A DNA stretch of 64,000 nt from Halostagnicola sp. A-GB9-2 (GTDB lineage: Archaea; Halobacteriota; Halobacteria; Halobacteriales; Natrialbaceae): NCBI RefSeq assembly GCF_030068615.1, contig NZ_JASJOC010000012.1, forward strand, positions 29,142-93,141, given 5' to 3'. Of the stretch, positions 50,389 to 61,556 are shown piece by piece; position 1 is the stretch's first letter; each line of letters starts with the position of its first letter. A program made the position numbers and the translations under genes. Below the pieces are notes generated by a model. The model saw only the letters and a program-made list of their open reading frames with translations. It ran no database searches and was not told the DNA's origin.

Positions 50389-53094
50389 TCAATACCGATC
50401 GAAGATCTGGTCTTGAATCCGAACAAATAGAAGCATCAAAACAACGAATGCGACGACCCCTGTGCCAATCTGCAGCCAGTGGATTCCCTCGAGTGGAACT
50501 ACACCGAAGAGAACGCCAATCGGTGTATACAGAATAACCAACTGTAACGCGAGCGTGACGACCACTGCGATCACTAGCCAAGGATTCGAGAGAAGACCCA
50601 GATTATACCGCCATCGGATCGCCTGGATACGAACCATCTCGAAGAGAACGAACGAGGTGAACACCATCGTCTGGGCGAGTTCGAGGTTCGCGCGGTGAAC
50701 GTAAAATAGCGGCAGGATAGTAACCGTCATAAAGACCGCGATGCCGACGATCGACGTTGCGATGCGATCTGTGATTACGCTCTCGTCGATCGGTCGCGGC
50801 GATCGTTCCATCACGTCGTCGGCCTCAGGGTCAACACCGATAGTCAACGCGGGTGCGCCGTCGGTAACGAGGTTGATCCAGAGAATCTGAATAGGGGTGA
50901 TAACGAGGCCGAGTCCGGCGATGGCTCCGGTGAAGACTAACAGCACTTCCCCTGCGTTCCCCGAGAGGAGGTAATTGACGAACTTCCGGACGTTGTCGAA
51001 GATACGTCGTCCCTCGCGAACGGCGTTCCGAATCGTCGCGAAGTTGTCGTCCAGCAGAACGATATCTGACGCTTGCTCGGTGACGTCCGTTCCGCGAATC
51101 CCCATGGCGATACCGACATCCGCGTTCTTGACCGCCGGTGCATCGTTAACGCCGTCACCAGTCATCGCAACGGTGTGTCCCATTTCCTGAAGAGTTTGCA
51201 GGATTCGAACTTTGTGCTCTGGGGCTGCTCGAGCGAATACATCGACGTTGTGGAGCGCTTGGCGGAGCTCGTCGCCTTCCATCTCGCTGACCTCCGATCC
51301 GGTCAGAACTTGGTCCGAGAGGCCGACCTCGTCACCGATCGCACGAGCGGTTATTGCGTTGTCGCCGGTGATCATGACGACCCTGATACCCGCGGCTTGA
51401 CACCCCTCAATCGCCGCTGGAACCTCCGGTCGAGGCGGGTCGAGCATTCCCTGTAACCCTAGAAACACGAGATCGGTTTCTATCTCCTCAGTAATCGGGG
51501 TCGAGACATCGTCAACCGCTCGATACGCAAATCCCAACACGCGCAACGCATCTCCTGCGAACGTCTCGATTCGCTCGTGAACCTCCGACCGTCGTTCCGT
51601 CGAGAGCGGTCGAACCTCGCCGTCGATCAGCTCTCGATCGCATCGCTCAAGAATGACTTCGGGAGCGCCTTTCACGTATGCGACCGTCTCGTCGTCGGGC
51701 GTCTCGTGGACCGTTGTCATCCGCTTTCGTTCGGACGTGAACTCGATTCCATCAACCCTGGGATATCTACGCCGACACGCATCCGGATCGATCCCGATCG
51801 TTTGCGCAGCGACGAACAGCGCTACCTCGGTTGGGTCCCCTAAGTACGATCGTTCGCCACCTTCACGACGTCCAACATCGGTATCGTTACACAGGAGGCC
51901 ACATCTGAACAATTCGGCGACACAATCCAAGTGTAGTTGACCCTCATCGAGAGACGTTCCGTGAACGACCTCATGCTCACTTCCCGCCATCCCGTACACG
52001 TCGTCTCCGGCGTACACCCGCTGGACGGTCATTTCCTCTTCGGTGAGCGTCCCGGTCTTGTCCGTACAGATAACGTCGACCGAGCCGAGGGACTCGACGA
52101 TCGAGAGCCGTCTCACGAGGGCGTTCTTCGCAGCCATCCGTCGGGCACCGAGGGCGAGTGAAAGTGTGACCACGGCAGGCAGTCCTTCCGGAACCGCCGA
52201 GACGGCGAGACTGACAGCCGTGAGAAAAATCGTGAGTGGGTCGGTCTCACCGACGAGTAACTCCGCGACGACGATGACGCCGACCGCCAGCACGACACCG
52301 ACTCCGATCGATTTCCCAAGTTGATCCATTTCGGTCTGAAACGGCGTCTTGCGGACTTGTGCCGACTCGAGTGCCCGAGCGATCGATCCCATCTCGGTAT
52401 TTGATCCAGTCTCGACGACGACGGCCATCGCTGATCCTCGAGTAACGACGGTATCTTTGTAGACCATGTTTCGCCGCTCCGCAAGCGCAGTCTCATCGGC
52501 GAGGGCAGCCGCACGTTTCGATACCGCCATGCTTTCACCCGTGAGCGCGGATTCGTCGACGCTGAGGTTTGACTCGGAAAGAAGGCGGCCGTCGGCCGGA
52601 ACGGCATCACCGGCGGAGATCATCGTAACGTCCCCAGGAACTACGTTCCGAGCATCGATCTCCGTCCGTTCTCCATTTCGGAGGACAGTCGCGTCCGTCG
52701 TTGCCAGTTCCCTGAGGGCGGCGATGCTCTGTTCGGCTCGGTAGTCCTGAACGAAGCCGAAGAGAGTGATCAAAACGACGATCGCGAGTATCACGCCGGC
52801 GTCGAAGTAGTGGCCGACGAACAGCATTACCGCCGCCGCGACGACCAACAGCCAGATGAGCGCTGAAGTATACTGTTCGAGAAAGACGCGAAGCGGAGAG
52901 ATTTTATCCTCGAGTACGAGTTCGTTCCGGCCGTATCGAGCGAGTCGTTGCCTTGCCTCAGCATCATCGAGCCCGCCCGGGAAGGTCTCGAGTGTCTTGT
53001 AGATGTTCTCGAGCGATATTGCGTGCCATCGCTCGTCGGTTTCCGTAACGGACGGCGTTTCGGCCGATCGATCGGCACTCGAGTGCTGGCTCAT
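50389..53094 (-). CDS. PII-type cation-transporting ATPase (Ca2+-ATPase-like)
   Basis: 901 aa. N-terminal cation-ATPase domain (~22-90), actuator TGES at 185-188, membrane motif VPEGLPA ~301-307 as in Ca2+/Na+-type pumps, phosphorylation site CTDKTGTLT with DKTGT at 345-349, then VKGAPE, MITGDN and [11 protein letters not shown]. Ten membrane segments are likely. It pumps cations (Ca2+, or possibly Na+/K+ or Mn2+) out at the cost of ATP. Monocistronic; complete. Confidence 0.9.
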   Translation of the reverse strand: MSQHSSADRSAETPSVTETDERWHAISLENIYKTLETFPGGLDDAEARQRLARYGRNELVLEDKISPLRVFLEQYTSALIWLLVVAAAVMLFVGHYFDAGVILAIVVLITLFGFVQDYRAEQSIAALRELATTDATVLRNGERTEIDARNVVPGDVTMISAGDAVPADGRLLSESNLSVDESALTGESMAVSKRAAALADETALAERRNMVYKDTVVTRGSAMAVVVETGSNTEMGSIARALESAQVRKTPFQTEMDQLGKSIGVGVVLAVGVIVVAELLVGETDPLTIFLTAVSLAVSAVPEGLPAVVTLSLALGARRMAAKNALVRRLSIVESLGSVDVICTDKTGTLTEEEMTVQRVYAGDDVYGMAGSEHEVVHGTSLDEGQLHLDCVAELFRCGLLCNDTDVGRREGGERSYLGDPTEVALFVAAQTIGIDPDACRRRYPRVDGIEFTSERKRMTTVHETPDDETVAYVKGAPEVILERCDRELIDGEVRPLSTERRSEVHERIETFAGDALRVLGFAYRAVDDVSTPITEEIETDLVFLGLQGMLDPPRPEVPAAIEGCQAAGIRVVMITGDNAITARAIGDEVGLSDQVLTGSEVSEMEGDELRQALHNVDVFARAAPEHKVRILQTLQEMGHTVAMTGDGVNDAPAVKNADVGIAMGIRGTDVTEQASDIVLLDDNFATIRNAVREGRRIFDNVRKFVNYLLSGNAGEVLLVFTGAIAGLGLVITPIQILWINLVTDGAPALTIGVDPEADDVMERSPRPIDESVITDRIATSIVGIAVFMTVTILPLFYVHRANLELAQTMVFTSFVLFEMVRIQAIRWRYNLGLLSNPWLVIAVVVTLALQLVILYTPIGVLFGVVPLEGIHWLQIGTGVVAFVVLMLLFVRIQDQIFDRY

Positions 53095-53346
53095 GTGATT
53101 TTGGTGCGGGTGCTACGTGTACAACAGAGCGGCGTCCAATCTGCGAGTCCATCGTTCGGTTCGAGCTATCATCGTAGTGTAGCACTCGATTTCGTACTCT
53201 AAATCACCGGTACTGAACTGCTGCGATCCGACCCTACGTGCGTTGACGGAAACTGGGGTCATGAAACACGAGTGTGTGACAGCATGACTATCCCGAATTC
53301 TGTATCTGCTCTCATCGGGTTGGTAGAAAACACTCATTCGTTCGTC

Positions 53347-53535
53347 TCACTCACCCCATACGGGCGATTGACCAAGGCAGTATATGAACGTCACCCATCC
53401 GAGAAAGAGCCCTGCGACGATCAGCAGAAAATCGACAAAAGATGTCCCCCATACCACATCTACACCAACTCCAACGCTCAATGTTAACAGGCTAACGAAG
53501 ATTCCGACGTGACAAATTTTTTCGGTGTTCATCAT
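53347..53535 (-). CDS. small two-helix membrane protein
   Basis: About 62 aa from the ATG at 53535. TEKICHVGIFVSLLTLSVGV and VDFLLIVAGLFLGWVTFIYC are hydrophobic segments, with a short polar tail. Not recognised. The flanking 53095-53346 stretch holds nothing else. Confidence 0.5.
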   Translation of the reverse strand: MMNTEKICHVGIFVSLLTLSVGVGVDVVWGTSFVDFLLIVAGLFLGWVTFIYCLGQSPVWGE

Positions 53536-53686
53536 GCGTGTCTCTTTCGACGAGGGCTTACTAATCACTTGGCGAGTCAGAGTTCGAGACAGTCGTTCGT
53601 AGACTTCTTCTCGATGGCAGCACCCGAGATCGTCACCGTCCCTGCGTGTCTGTTATGCATCCTCCACTCGTTGTGTTATCTGCTTC

Positions 53687-54928
53687 ATGTGGGACCTGTA
53701 CCTGATGCTCGTGCTGATTGGCGGCCTGACGTTGGCTCTCAGTCTGGCGGCAGGGACTCTACAGAGCCGGGGGTACCTCCCCGCCGAGTCGATCCTCGCG
53801 GTTCTCTTTGGAATCGCCGTCGGTCCTCATGGGTTCACCATCTTCCCGCTGCCCGTCCTTAGTAACCCGCTTTTTTTCATCGAGCAGATCTCATTGATAA
53901 CCGTTGCGTTTGCAGTGACAAGTATTGCGCTTCGTCTCCCGGCCACGTATTTCAGACGCCACGCTGTGTCGATGGCAGCGCTCCTCGGTCCTGGAATGCT
54001 CGTGATGTGGCTGGCGAGCGGTTTCGTAACCTACACACTACTCCCCGTCCCGTTCTGGGTTGCTCTGCTAATCGGCGCTGCAATTACACCGACGGATCCG
54101 GTTTTGGCGAACTCGATCGTCGTCGGTGAGACCGCAGCGCAGAACATTCCAGAGCGGATACGGTTTCTGCTCTCCGCCGAGGCTGGCGCAAACGATGGCG
54201 GGGCCCACCCGTTCGTCGTCATCGCCATCCTTCTTCTCGCACAGCCGCTTGATTCCGCCCTCGCGACGTGGGCGACGGAGACGATTCCGCTGGAAGTGCT
54301 TGGAGCGATCGTCTTTGGCCTGGCCGTCGGTGCCGGTGTCGGTCGACTTGAGGACTGGCTGAGCAACTTTGGTCTCATGGAAGAGACATCCGTGCTTACC
54401 GTTACGGTCGCACTCACCTTCACGGTGCTTGGAAGTGCCGAACTTCTCGGATTCAACGGTATCCTCGCCGTTTTCGCGGCGGGATTCACCTACAACTGGC
54501 AGTCTGATCCCCAGGACGAAGCCAAGGAGCAACAAGTCGAAGAGGTGTTCAATCGGCTATTCACTATCCCCGTGTTCGTCATCTTTGGGATGGTACTTCC
54601 CTGGAGCGAATGGGCGTCTCTGGGATGGCGGGGGTTTGCACTCGTCGTCGCCGTTTTGCTGGTTCGGCGACTCCCGATGATGTTCGCTCTCCGGCCGGCA
54701 ATCCGGCCCCTGAATTATCCTGCAGATACGCTGTTCGTCGGCTGGTTTGGGCCGATTGGGATAACCGCCCTATTCTACGCAACCCTGGCGGCCCGGGAAA
54801 CGGGCAGCGAGATCATCTGGACTGTCGTCAGTCTTGTTGTAGCTGGTTCCATCCTCGCTCACGGCGCCACGTCGACACTGTTTACGTTGTGGTATGGTCA
54901 ATTGGTCGGCGACGCTGAACGGCTGTGA
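53687..54928 (+). CDS. Na+/H+ antiporter, CPA1/NhaP type
   Basis: 413 aa with ~12 membrane segments. ESILAVLFGIAVGPHGF near the N-terminus. TPTDPVLANSIVVGE and LSAEAGANDGGAHPF carry the conserved Asp residues of CPA1 exchangers. WFGPIGITALFYATLA is near the end. It exchanges Na+ for H+ at the membrane. It stands alone next to the cation ATPase. Confidence 0.88.
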   Translation: MWDLYLMLVLIGGLTLALSLAAGTLQSRGYLPAESILAVLFGIAVGPHGFTIFPLPVLSNPLFFIEQISLITVAFAVTSIALRLPATYFRRHAVSMAALLGPGMLVMWLASGFVTYTLLPVPFWVALLIGAAITPTDPVLANSIVVGETAAQNIPERIRFLLSAEAGANDGGAHPFVVIAILLLAQPLDSALATWATETIPLEVLGAIVFGLAVGAGVGRLEDWLSNFGLMEETSVLTVTVALTFTVLGSAELLGFNGILAVFAAGFTYNWQSDPQDEAKEQQVEEVFNRLFTIPVFVIFGMVLPWSEWASLGWRGFALVVAVLLVRRLPMMFALRPAIRPLNYPADTLFVGWFGPIGITALFYATLAARETGSEIIWTVVSLVVAGSILAHGATSTLFTLWYGQLVGDAERL

Positions 54929-55113
54929 CCCCCAAGACAATTGTGGAGACCTATACGGGCTGTATGCCCACTCCTTTGGATTCTTGCAAGGGGCTAGTCA
55001 GAGCCTCGTGTTCTGTGATACGTGTTGAAAACCTGTCTCCTTCAATCCCAACGCATTTTGTTTACTGTTTCGGGAATCAAACGAGATTCTCATAAAGTTA
55101 GGGCCAATGGCAG

Positions 55114-56130
55114 TCAAATATTCAAACCGAATAGGAGTCCCATGATACCGATTACGAACGCGTAGATCGGAATGAGGTAGCGCCAGATCGCGTTCGGGAC
55201 GACTCGGACCGCGTAGGGAGCGACCACCGCTGCGAGAAAGCCACCGGCAAAGACCGATGGGAGAAGCCGGAGATCGATCGGAACCCCGTAATACAACAAG
55301 AGAAGAAACGAGAACACGCCGACTATCGAAACGATACCCTCCGCGAGCGTCGTGATCGCAACGGCGCTCTTTTCGTACACTCCGGAGAGGATTTGCCCCA
55401 GTGTGACGACGGGTCCGTAGCCCCCACCACCGATCCCCTTGTTCACACCGGCCAGCAGCGCGAACGCGACGAGCCGCCGAGGTCTGTATTCGATTCTCGT
55501 TCGCAACTTCGCGCGCAACAATCCAATCGCTCCCATCGTCAACACGAGGAACGAAACGTACGTTTTGATGGTTGCGTCTGAAAGTTTGAGGGCATAATAC
55601 GTGAGTACCACAGACCCAAGCACCGCGACGGAACCGAACCCCACGAGCAAGAGCAGCAGTTTTGTCTCCTCGTTGAGCGGGCGCACGGAGAACGTGACGT
55701 TGTCGACGTTGTGATGGACGGCGCCAGCCACAAGCCCGGTAAGCGTTTCAGATAATAATAGGACGGGTACGATTTGCAGCGGGTCGTACCCGAGAACGAA
55801 CAGTAGCGGTGCGAGCCCCGTGCCGAATCCCATCCCTGCCGCGGAATCCGTCGTTTCGAGGAGAAACGCGATGAGGACGACAACCGGGACGAGGGGGAGC
55901 GTTTGCGTTTCCCCGTCGAACAAGAGCGTCAATCCAACGATCATCGCGACGTATATCGCACCCAGCAGCACGAACTGCCGAAGTGCTGATCTCGGCAACC
56001 GCATCCGTTCGACCGACGTTCGCTCGCGGTCCAACGCTTCCGCTTCGACGCCGATTCGGCGAGGGGGCGCCTCTGAAGGGATCTGTGACGCCCTCGGTCC
56101 TGTGTCCGGTCCGTCTGCTTGGTGATCCAC
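55114..56130 (-). CDS. TSUP-family (TauE/SafE) membrane exporter
   Basis: 338 aa from a GTG at 56130, 15 bases after the upstream gene; a longer frame overlaps that gene. It has about eight membrane segments and two half-motifs: FLLETTDSAAGMGFGTGLAP and LAGVNKGIGGGGYGPVVTLG, the paired Gly-rich elements of TSUP anion transporters (sulfite, sulfonate or related). Likely co-transcribed with the hydrolase gene. Confidence 0.85.
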   Translation of the reverse strand: MDHQADGPDTGPRASQIPSEAPPRRIGVEAEALDRERTSVERMRLPRSALRQFVLLGAIYVAMIVGLTLLFDGETQTLPLVPVVVLIAFLLETTDSAAGMGFGTGLAPLLFVLGYDPLQIVPVLLLSETLTGLVAGAVHHNVDNVTFSVRPLNEETKLLLLLVGFGSVAVLGSVVLTYYALKLSDATIKTYVSFLVLTMGAIGLLRAKLRTRIEYRPRRLVAFALLAGVNKGIGGGGYGPVVTLGQILSGVYEKSAVAITTLAEGIVSIVGVFSFLLLLYYGVPIDLRLLPSVFAGGFLAAVVAPYAVRVVPNAIWRYLIPIYAFVIGIMGLLFGLNI

Positions 56131-56144
56131 GTATTCCTCAAAAA

Positions 56145-56786
56145 TTATGACAAGTACTCCGAAAACCACTTGGCGGCGTGATCGGCCACCGACTCGAGTG
56201 CGCCTGGTTCTTCGAAGAGATGCGACGCGCCTTCAACGACCTCGAGCGACTTTTCCCCCGCCAGCAGTTCGAGCGCTTCCTCGTTCCACTCGAGAACGGG
56301 ATGGTCGTTCCCACCGACAACAAACATCGTCGCTGTAGATACCTGATCGAGGATATCTTCCGCCATGTCGACGCGACCACCGCGCGAGACGACGGCCGCG
56401 ATCTCGATTTCGGGTCGTGCCGCGGCGCGGAGTGCCGCCGCGGACCCGGTACTGGAACCGAAGTAGCCGATCTTCAGGTCGGCAGTGTCCTCGCGGCTGC
56501 GAACCCATCGCGTCGCGCCGACGAGCCGATCGGTCAACAGGGGGATATCGAACCGCGTTTCGTACGTTCGATCCTCGGCCTCGGTGAGCAGGTCGAACAA
56601 CAGCGTTCCGACGCCGCGCTCGCGAATCCGTTCGGCGACGAAGTTGTTGCGCGGACTGTGTCGGCTGCTGCCGCTTCCGTGCGCGAACAGGACGAGACCG
56701 GTCGCACCGTCCGGCACGATCAACTCTCCTTCGAGCGGGACCTCATCGACGGTGACCGTGACGATCAAGTTTACGTTCGTTCCCAT
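56145..56786 (-). CDS. alpha/beta hydrolase (dienelactone-hydrolase-like)
   Basis: 213 aa from the ATG at 56786, or 220 aa from 56807. LVLFAHGSGSSRHSPRN carries the oxyanion region, GYFGSSTGSAAAL the nucleophile serine in GSSTG, VGGNDHPVL the Asp region and EGASHLFEEP the His. This is the small soluble hydrolase type widely seen in haloarchaea, sometimes fused to phosphoribosyltransferases. It lies just upstream of the TSUP gene. Confidence 0.82.
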   Translation of the reverse strand: MGTNVNLIVTVTVDEVPLEGELIVPDGATGLVLFAHGSGSSRHSPRNNFVAERIRERGVGTLLFDLLTEAEDRTYETRFDIPLLTDRLVGATRWVRSREDTADLKIGYFGSSTGSAAALRAAARPEIEIAAVVSRGGRVDMAEDILDQVSTATMFVVGGNDHPVLEWNEEALELLAGEKSLEVVEGASHLFEEPGALESVADHAAKWFSEYLS

Positions 56787-56966
56787 TGCTGATGGTTCGA
56801 CGACCACGCTATTGAGTCTGGAGGGGCAACCGAACTTCGATCGGATTCGGTCTCCGCGCGACGATCCGGCGACACTTCACCCTGATTGACTTTCAGCAGA
56901 CGTGGGCGCCAGCACGGAAACGAACTTGATGCTCGGAATCGAACGTCGAAGTGACGGCTCGCCTCC

Positions 56967-57785
56967 ATGGAAACCATCGTTACACCCACAGCAGAGCATC
57001 TCGACCTCGACGCCGCGCGACTGGACTCGCATCCCCAGAACGAGTCTCGATTGTTTCCTGACGGCGAGGTGTACGTCCAGCTCGAATCGGTGGCCGACAT
57101 CGAATCCGCACTCCTTGTCCACTCGGGCCAGCCGCGGCCGAACCAAGGACTGGCGTACCTGTACGGACTGCTCGATCTACTCACGAAACACGACATCCTG
57201 ATCACCCTCTGTTTCACCTACGTGCCCTACGGCATGCAGGACAAGTCGTTCTATTCAGGAACGGTGAACTACGCTCGAGCGCTCTTAGACCACGTCACGC
57301 GGTATCCCGTTCGACAGGTGTACGCGATCGACCCCCACTTCAGCCATCGTGACTGGATCACGGAGTATCCGGTGAGCCACCTGCATGCCTTTCCGTTCGT
57401 TCAAGAACGAGTGAACGCCGATCTCGACGAGTACATCGTCGTCGGCCCGGATCTCGGCGCAGTAGATCGATTTGGGATTCCCAGCTACGAGAAGACTCGG
57501 AACGGTGCCTACGAGGTCGAACTCGAAGGTGAACTCGACGTCGAGGGACGGAACGTGTTGGTGTTCGACGATCTCATCGAGACCGGCGGAACGATGGTCG
57601 CGGCCTACAATCGACTCAAAAGCCAGGGTGCGGATACGGTAGTCGCAGCAGCGGTTCACGGTGTGCTCGACGAAGGCATCCAACGCGTTCAGGGCGCGTA
57701 CGACGGTCTCTACCTGACGAATACGATCGAGACGGACGCGGGGAACGTCTCTATTGAACCCCTCATTCAGACCGTACTCGAGTGA
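56967..57785 (+). CDS. ribose-phosphate pyrophosphokinase-like protein
   Basis: 272 aa, shorter than the ~285-315 aa typical of bona fide PRPP synthetases. FPDGEVYVQLESVADIE, LLTLLTKHDI-type helices, YAIDPHFSHRDW and the PRPP loop VLVFDDLIETGGTMVAAYN are present. The region usually written as the flag loop is replaced by CFTYVPYGMQDKSFYSG. It may be a functional homologue or a phosphoribosyltransferase-like regulator. Confidence 0.75.
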   Translation: METIVTPTAEHLDLDAARLDSHPQNESRLFPDGEVYVQLESVADIESALLVHSGQPRPNQGLAYLYGLLDLLTKHDILITLCFTYVPYGMQDKSFYSGTVNYARALLDHVTRYPVRQVYAIDPHFSHRDWITEYPVSHLHAFPFVQERVNADLDEYIVVGPDLGAVDRFGIPSYEKTRNGAYEVELEGELDVEGRNVLVFDDLIETGGTMVAAYNRLKSQGADTVVAAAVHGVLDEGIQRVQGAYDGLYLTNTIETDAGNVSIEPLIQTVLE

Positions 57786-57849
57786 GCGACACTCCAAACA
57801 CAAGACGTGCCCGTCTGACCGGACCCTATGACGAACTTACTGCACGAAT

Positions 57850-58587
57850 ATGACCCACGAAATCGCGTACATTCTCGGGAGCGTCGCTCTCGTAAGCTCG
57901 CTCGCGCTCGTCGGCGTGCTCTTCTTCTCCCTTCGAGAAGAGCGACTGCAGACGGTGTTGACGTACCTCGTCAGTTTCGCGGCGGGAACGCTCTTCGGCG
58001 GGACGTTCCTCCACCTTCTCCCGGAACACGTCGCAGAATACGGATTCGATACGACAACCGGCGTACACCTCTTGAGCGGTATTTTCCTCGCGTTCGTCGT
58101 CGAGCGGTTCATCTTCTGGCATCACCACCACCGGCCACACGAGGTTCCCGTCAGCGAACTACCGTACATGATTCTCCTGGGAGACAGCGTCCACAACGCA
58201 ATCGATGGGATGATTATCGCCGCGAGTTACTTCGTCTCGATACCGCTCGGCATCGCGACGACGGTCGCGGTCGCAGCCCACGAAATTCCGCAGGAAATTG
58301 GTGACTTTGGTGTGCTCGTGTACGGCGGATTCTCGCGTACCAAGGCTATCGCGTACAATTTTGTTTCGGCACTGACGGCGTTTCTGGGGGCTGCGTTCGT
58401 CATTATGCTCGCGGATTCCGTAACCAGTCTCATCCAGATCCTGATCCCGATCGCCGCCGGGAACTTTGTCTATATCGCTGGGAGCGATCTCATCCCAGAG
58501 TTTAAAGACGAGTCGGATCCCCGTCGAGCGACCGCACAGCTCGTTGCGTTCGTTCTGGGAATCGCCCTCCTCTACGTTCTGGCGTAG
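57850..58587 (+). CDS. ZIP-family metal transporter
   Basis: 245 aa with eight predicted membrane segments. The metal-binding helices are LGDSVHNAIDGMIIAASY (H, N, D) and VAAHEIPQEIGDFGVL (HEIPQE). A cytoplasmic His-rich loop HHHHRPHEVP lies between segments 3 and 4. Imports Zn2+ or related divalent metals. Confidence 0.9.
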   Translation: MTHEIAYILGSVALVSSLALVGVLFFSLREERLQTVLTYLVSFAAGTLFGGTFLHLLPEHVAEYGFDTTTGVHLLSGIFLAFVVERFIFWHHHHRPHEVPVSELPYMILLGDSVHNAIDGMIIAASYFVSIPLGIATTVAVAAHEIPQEIGDFGVLVYGGFSRTKAIAYNFVSALTAFLGAAFVIMLADSVTSLIQILIPIAAGNFVYIAGSDLIPEFKDESDPRRATAQLVAFVLGIALLYVLA

Positions 58588-58632
58588 CGACCGTTCGCGG
58601 TGGAGTTCGCTTACAGGACTAGCAGTTGCTGC

Positions 58633-59508
58633 TCACCCGACCGTAAGTATCGGATGCGACGTTCGCCGGAGGACACGGGCCGTCGTACTTCCGATCAAGT
58701 CTCCCGCTGCACCGCCTCGTCCCCTGGTTCCCAGTACGACGATATCCCCACCGACTTCGTCGACGTACTCGATGATCTCGTCGTGAGGGACACCTCGAAG
58801 AACGTCAGTTCCCACCGAAAGACCGCGGTCGCGTCCTTCGGCGGCGATCGCTCCCACCGCGTTCTGTCCGCCTTGCTTCAACAGTCCGATTATACTCCTC
58901 GGGGAGTCCTCGAGATTGTACGTCATCGTGTCGATGACGTAGGCAACGCACACTTCTGAATCATATGCCTCAGCGATTTCGATACCGCGTTCTGCGGCGC
59001 GCTCAGCGACGTCGCTTCCGTCCGTGGCTATCACGACGCGGGCGTACTCGATCGAGTCGATGTCGGCACCATCCTCGTCCGTCAACGGAACGGCTAGCAC
59101 CGGGGAATCGGCGAGGGTGATCACGCGTTCGGTTGTACTCCCGAGCGCTACTCGTTCGGCCCCGGTTCGACCGTGGGTTCCCATGACGATCAGATCGATG
59201 TCGTGCTCGTCCGCGTATTCGAGGATGATTCGATACGGAACTCCTTCGTGAACGGTTCGGGTCACATCGATACCAAGTTCTGAAGCTCGTTCCTGGATAC
59301 GTGCAGTGGCCCGCCGTCCCCACTTTTCAAATGGTCGGCGTATTCTTTCACGCTGTGTACGATCGAGACCGGCAGGTCCAGTTTTGGCTTCGACGACGTG
59401 AAGAACGTGTACGGTCGCCCCAAATTTCCGTGCAAAGGCGAGCGTTCGGATCACCGCTCCGTTGGAACCGCCGCTACCGTCTACCGGGGCGAGGATGGTT
59501 GAGTACAT
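58633..59508 (-). CDS. universal stress protein with two UspA domains
   Basis: 291 aa from the ATG at 59508. Domain 1 (MYSTILAPVDGSGGSNGAVI ... MGTHGRTGAERVALGSTTERV) and domain 2 (ARVVIATDGSDVAERAAERG ... LGTRGRGGAAGDLIGSTTARV) both retain the G-x2-G-x9-G-S/T ATP-binding loop. An intramolecular UspA dimer is expected. Confidence 0.9.
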   Translation of the reverse strand: MYSTILAPVDGSGGSNGAVIRTLAFARKFGATVHVLHVVEAKTGPAGLDRTQRERIRRPFEKWGRRATARIQERASELGIDVTRTVHEGVPYRIILEYADEHDIDLIVMGTHGRTGAERVALGSTTERVITLADSPVLAVPLTDEDGADIDSIEYARVVIATDGSDVAERAAERGIEIAEAYDSEVCVAYVIDTMTYNLEDSPRSIIGLLKQGGQNAVGAIAAEGRDRGLSVGTDVLRGVPHDEIIEYVDEVGGDIVVLGTRGRGGAAGDLIGSTTARVLRRTSHPILTVG

Positions 59509-59788
59509 CCGGATCATCAGCCAGTACGTTTGCTGATCATATGAAACGACCACAATAGGTAGTCGTCCCGTTCCCGACAACGCCGGTCGCGGTTCGTCGG
59601 GTCGCAGGCGACTCATCGAAGCAATTCCCATACGATTGCCGTCGTCCGGTAGCGGTCGTTCGACGGGTCGCAATTATTTCGTTCGCATCGTGGTCCTCAC
59701 TCCCACAGACCATGAACCAGTCGACGTTCGGTCACATCGGGCCTTGCGACCTCTCGCTGTTTACCTACGGCACGAGAGAGTTCCAATC

Positions 59789-60073
59789 ATGCATCGAAAA
59801 TCCGCCTCTAGACCAGTGAAACGGAGCACGCTCGCAACGACGCCCGACGAACTCGTCTGTCACCTGCGTGAAGCGGGTGCGACGAGCGTTTATCTCTCTC
59901 GCACCGACGCCTTTCGTGGCGGGGTACTTTCGATCGTGGCCACCTATGCGACCACTCCCGATGAGACAGTGTACGGGACAGAGCCAGAGACAACTCGCGA
60001 AATGTTACGGAGCGTTTTCAACGCCATCGGCGACCGACTCTGGTTTCACGGTCGTGAGTGGAACGTAGAGTAG
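59789..60073 (+). CDS. HalOD1-type output-domain protein
   Basis: 94 aa from the ATG at 59789. TPDELVCHLREAGATSVYLS then GGVLSIVATYATTPDETVYG and LWFHGREWNVE resemble the haloarchaeal HalOD1-like small domain, though the match is weak. It is divergent from the two-domain UspA. Function unknown. Confidence 0.55.
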   Translation: MHRKSASRPVKRSTLATTPDELVCHLREAGATSVYLSRTDAFRGGVLSIVATYATTPDETVYGTEPETTREMLRSVFNAIGDRLWFHGREWNVE

Positions 60074-60424
60074 GACGTCGAGCCCGCGTTCGACGAGCCG
60101 CGAACGGACCTCGTTCCGCTGTACGATCGATGTATCGAACAAAAGTACGGAGGCGGATTCAATCTCTGGAATCTGTATTTCGTTTACGAAGAGCGTCTGG
60201 AGTCGAACGGCAGTTCGTGAACGAGACGCTCGCACACCGATCAGATCATCGGCGTTCGTCTCATTGAAGGTTTCAGAGGATCCGATCCCGAGAGTATTTC
60301 CACGGTCGACAGGGGATGCCGCGGACACGTGATCATTCGAAAGCGGTTCGTGCTGCCTCGAACTTCTTGGTGTGCTCGGAAGCGAAATATGAACGTATGT
60401 ATCGGCTCGCAGATCGGACCACAA
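60074..60424. other. gene-free interval
   Basis: 350 bp. Frames here are short and Arg-rich on either strand. I see no repeat. Confidence 0.45.
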
Positions 60425-60886
60425 TCACTCGTTCTCGGATTGCGGCCCACCGCCAGTCTGTGCCTCTTCGGCGTCACCCCAGCCGCCGGCGTCGACGACT
60501 TCGAACAGTTTCTCCCAGTTCTCGTCCCGTCGATCTTCGGGGAGTTGGTCGCGGAGTTGCCGAAAATCGGACGAGGGAACTTGCGTACGAACGAGATCCA
60601 CGATGACGCGAGCGTGGTACGCGGCCTCAGGCCGGTCACAGCCTTCGATCTCGCTCACTCGCGAGACAAACTCCTTCCAATCGAATCGCTGGCCGTGTCC
60701 ATGAACGGACCCGGTCATGTACCAGCGAATCTCCATGGGGAGCGATGCCGCGAGATCCTCGGCTGCTCCTTCCGTAATCCGCTCTCCGAGCGTCATGAGC
60801 GTGGCTCTGATCGCGCGGACGGTTTCGCCAGTTCCTGGTAGCTCGAGGCGGTGCTGAACCTCGCCGGTGAACTCGTCGAAATTCAT
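60425..60886 (-). CDS. DUF2267 family protein
   Basis: 153 aa from the ATG at 60886. MNFDEFTGEVQHRLELPGTG, ATLMTLGERITEGAAEDLAA, SLPMEIRWYM, and a second helical repeat FVSRVSEIEGCDRPEAAYHA ... LRDQLPEDRRDENWEKLF match the duplicated DUF2267 fold. Role unknown; often near stress proteins. Confidence 0.85.
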   Translation of the reverse strand: MNFDEFTGEVQHRLELPGTGETVRAIRATLMTLGERITEGAAEDLAASLPMEIRWYMTGSVHGHGQRFDWKEFVSRVSEIEGCDRPEAAYHARVIVDLVRTQVPSSDFRQLRDQLPEDRRDENWEKLFEVVDAGGWGDAEEAQTGGGPQSENE

Positions 60887-61099
60887 GGGACTCGAGGATA
60901 CCACACCGCTTAGCAGCATAAACCCCCTCCGTCAGTACCAATTGGCCTCTTCGGAAGTTGCGCTGCGATCGGTCGCTGCACGCGTAGAAAGTAATTTAGA
61001 TCCGATCGTAGCAGTGAGATCTGACAAAAAGAGGCGTTTGGTAGATCGATTGACCTTTGGAAACTATATATTTGATCCGAGCGTGAGGGAATCACGTCC

Positions 61100-61510
61100 A
61101 TGTACGACACGATCCTCGTCGCAACTGACGGAAGCGACGCCGCAAATCGCGTAGTCGACCACGCGTCCGACCTCGCCTCGTCGTTCGATGCCGACCTTCA
61201 CGCGATTTACATCGTCGATACGACGCGGTACGGACAGGCAGTGCTGACCGAAGCCAGTGGCGTCCTCGAAGAACTCAAGGAACACGGTGAGAAGATTCTC
61301 GAAGACGTCGCCGCCCTCTCGGACGTCGACGTCACGTCCGAAATACGAAGCGGACGCCCCGACGAAGAGATCACCGCTTACGCCGCGGTCATCGGGGCCG
61401 ATCTCGTCATCCTCGGCAATCGCGGTCTCGGTGCGGGCCCCAGTGCAGAACTCGGTAGTGTTGCCGAACGGGTCGTTCGGAACGCGGGACGGCCAGTGAT
61501 TACGGCCTGA
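61100..61510 (+). CDS. universal stress protein, UspA family
   Basis: 136 aa. MYDTILVATDGSDAANRVVD, then LVILGNRGLGAGPSAELGSV and AERVVRNAGRPVI (the loop has GNRGLGAGPSAELGS). First of two tandem genes 46 bp apart. Confidence 0.9.
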   Translation: MYDTILVATDGSDAANRVVDHASDLASSFDADLHAIYIVDTTRYGQAVLTEASGVLEELKEHGEKILEDVAALSDVDVTSEIRSGRPDEEITAYAAVIGADLVILGNRGLGAGPSAELGSVAERVVRNAGRPVITA

Positions 61511-61556
61511 TCGAAACGTATCGAAAATCGCGATGAAAGGTATATGAGCGGATCCG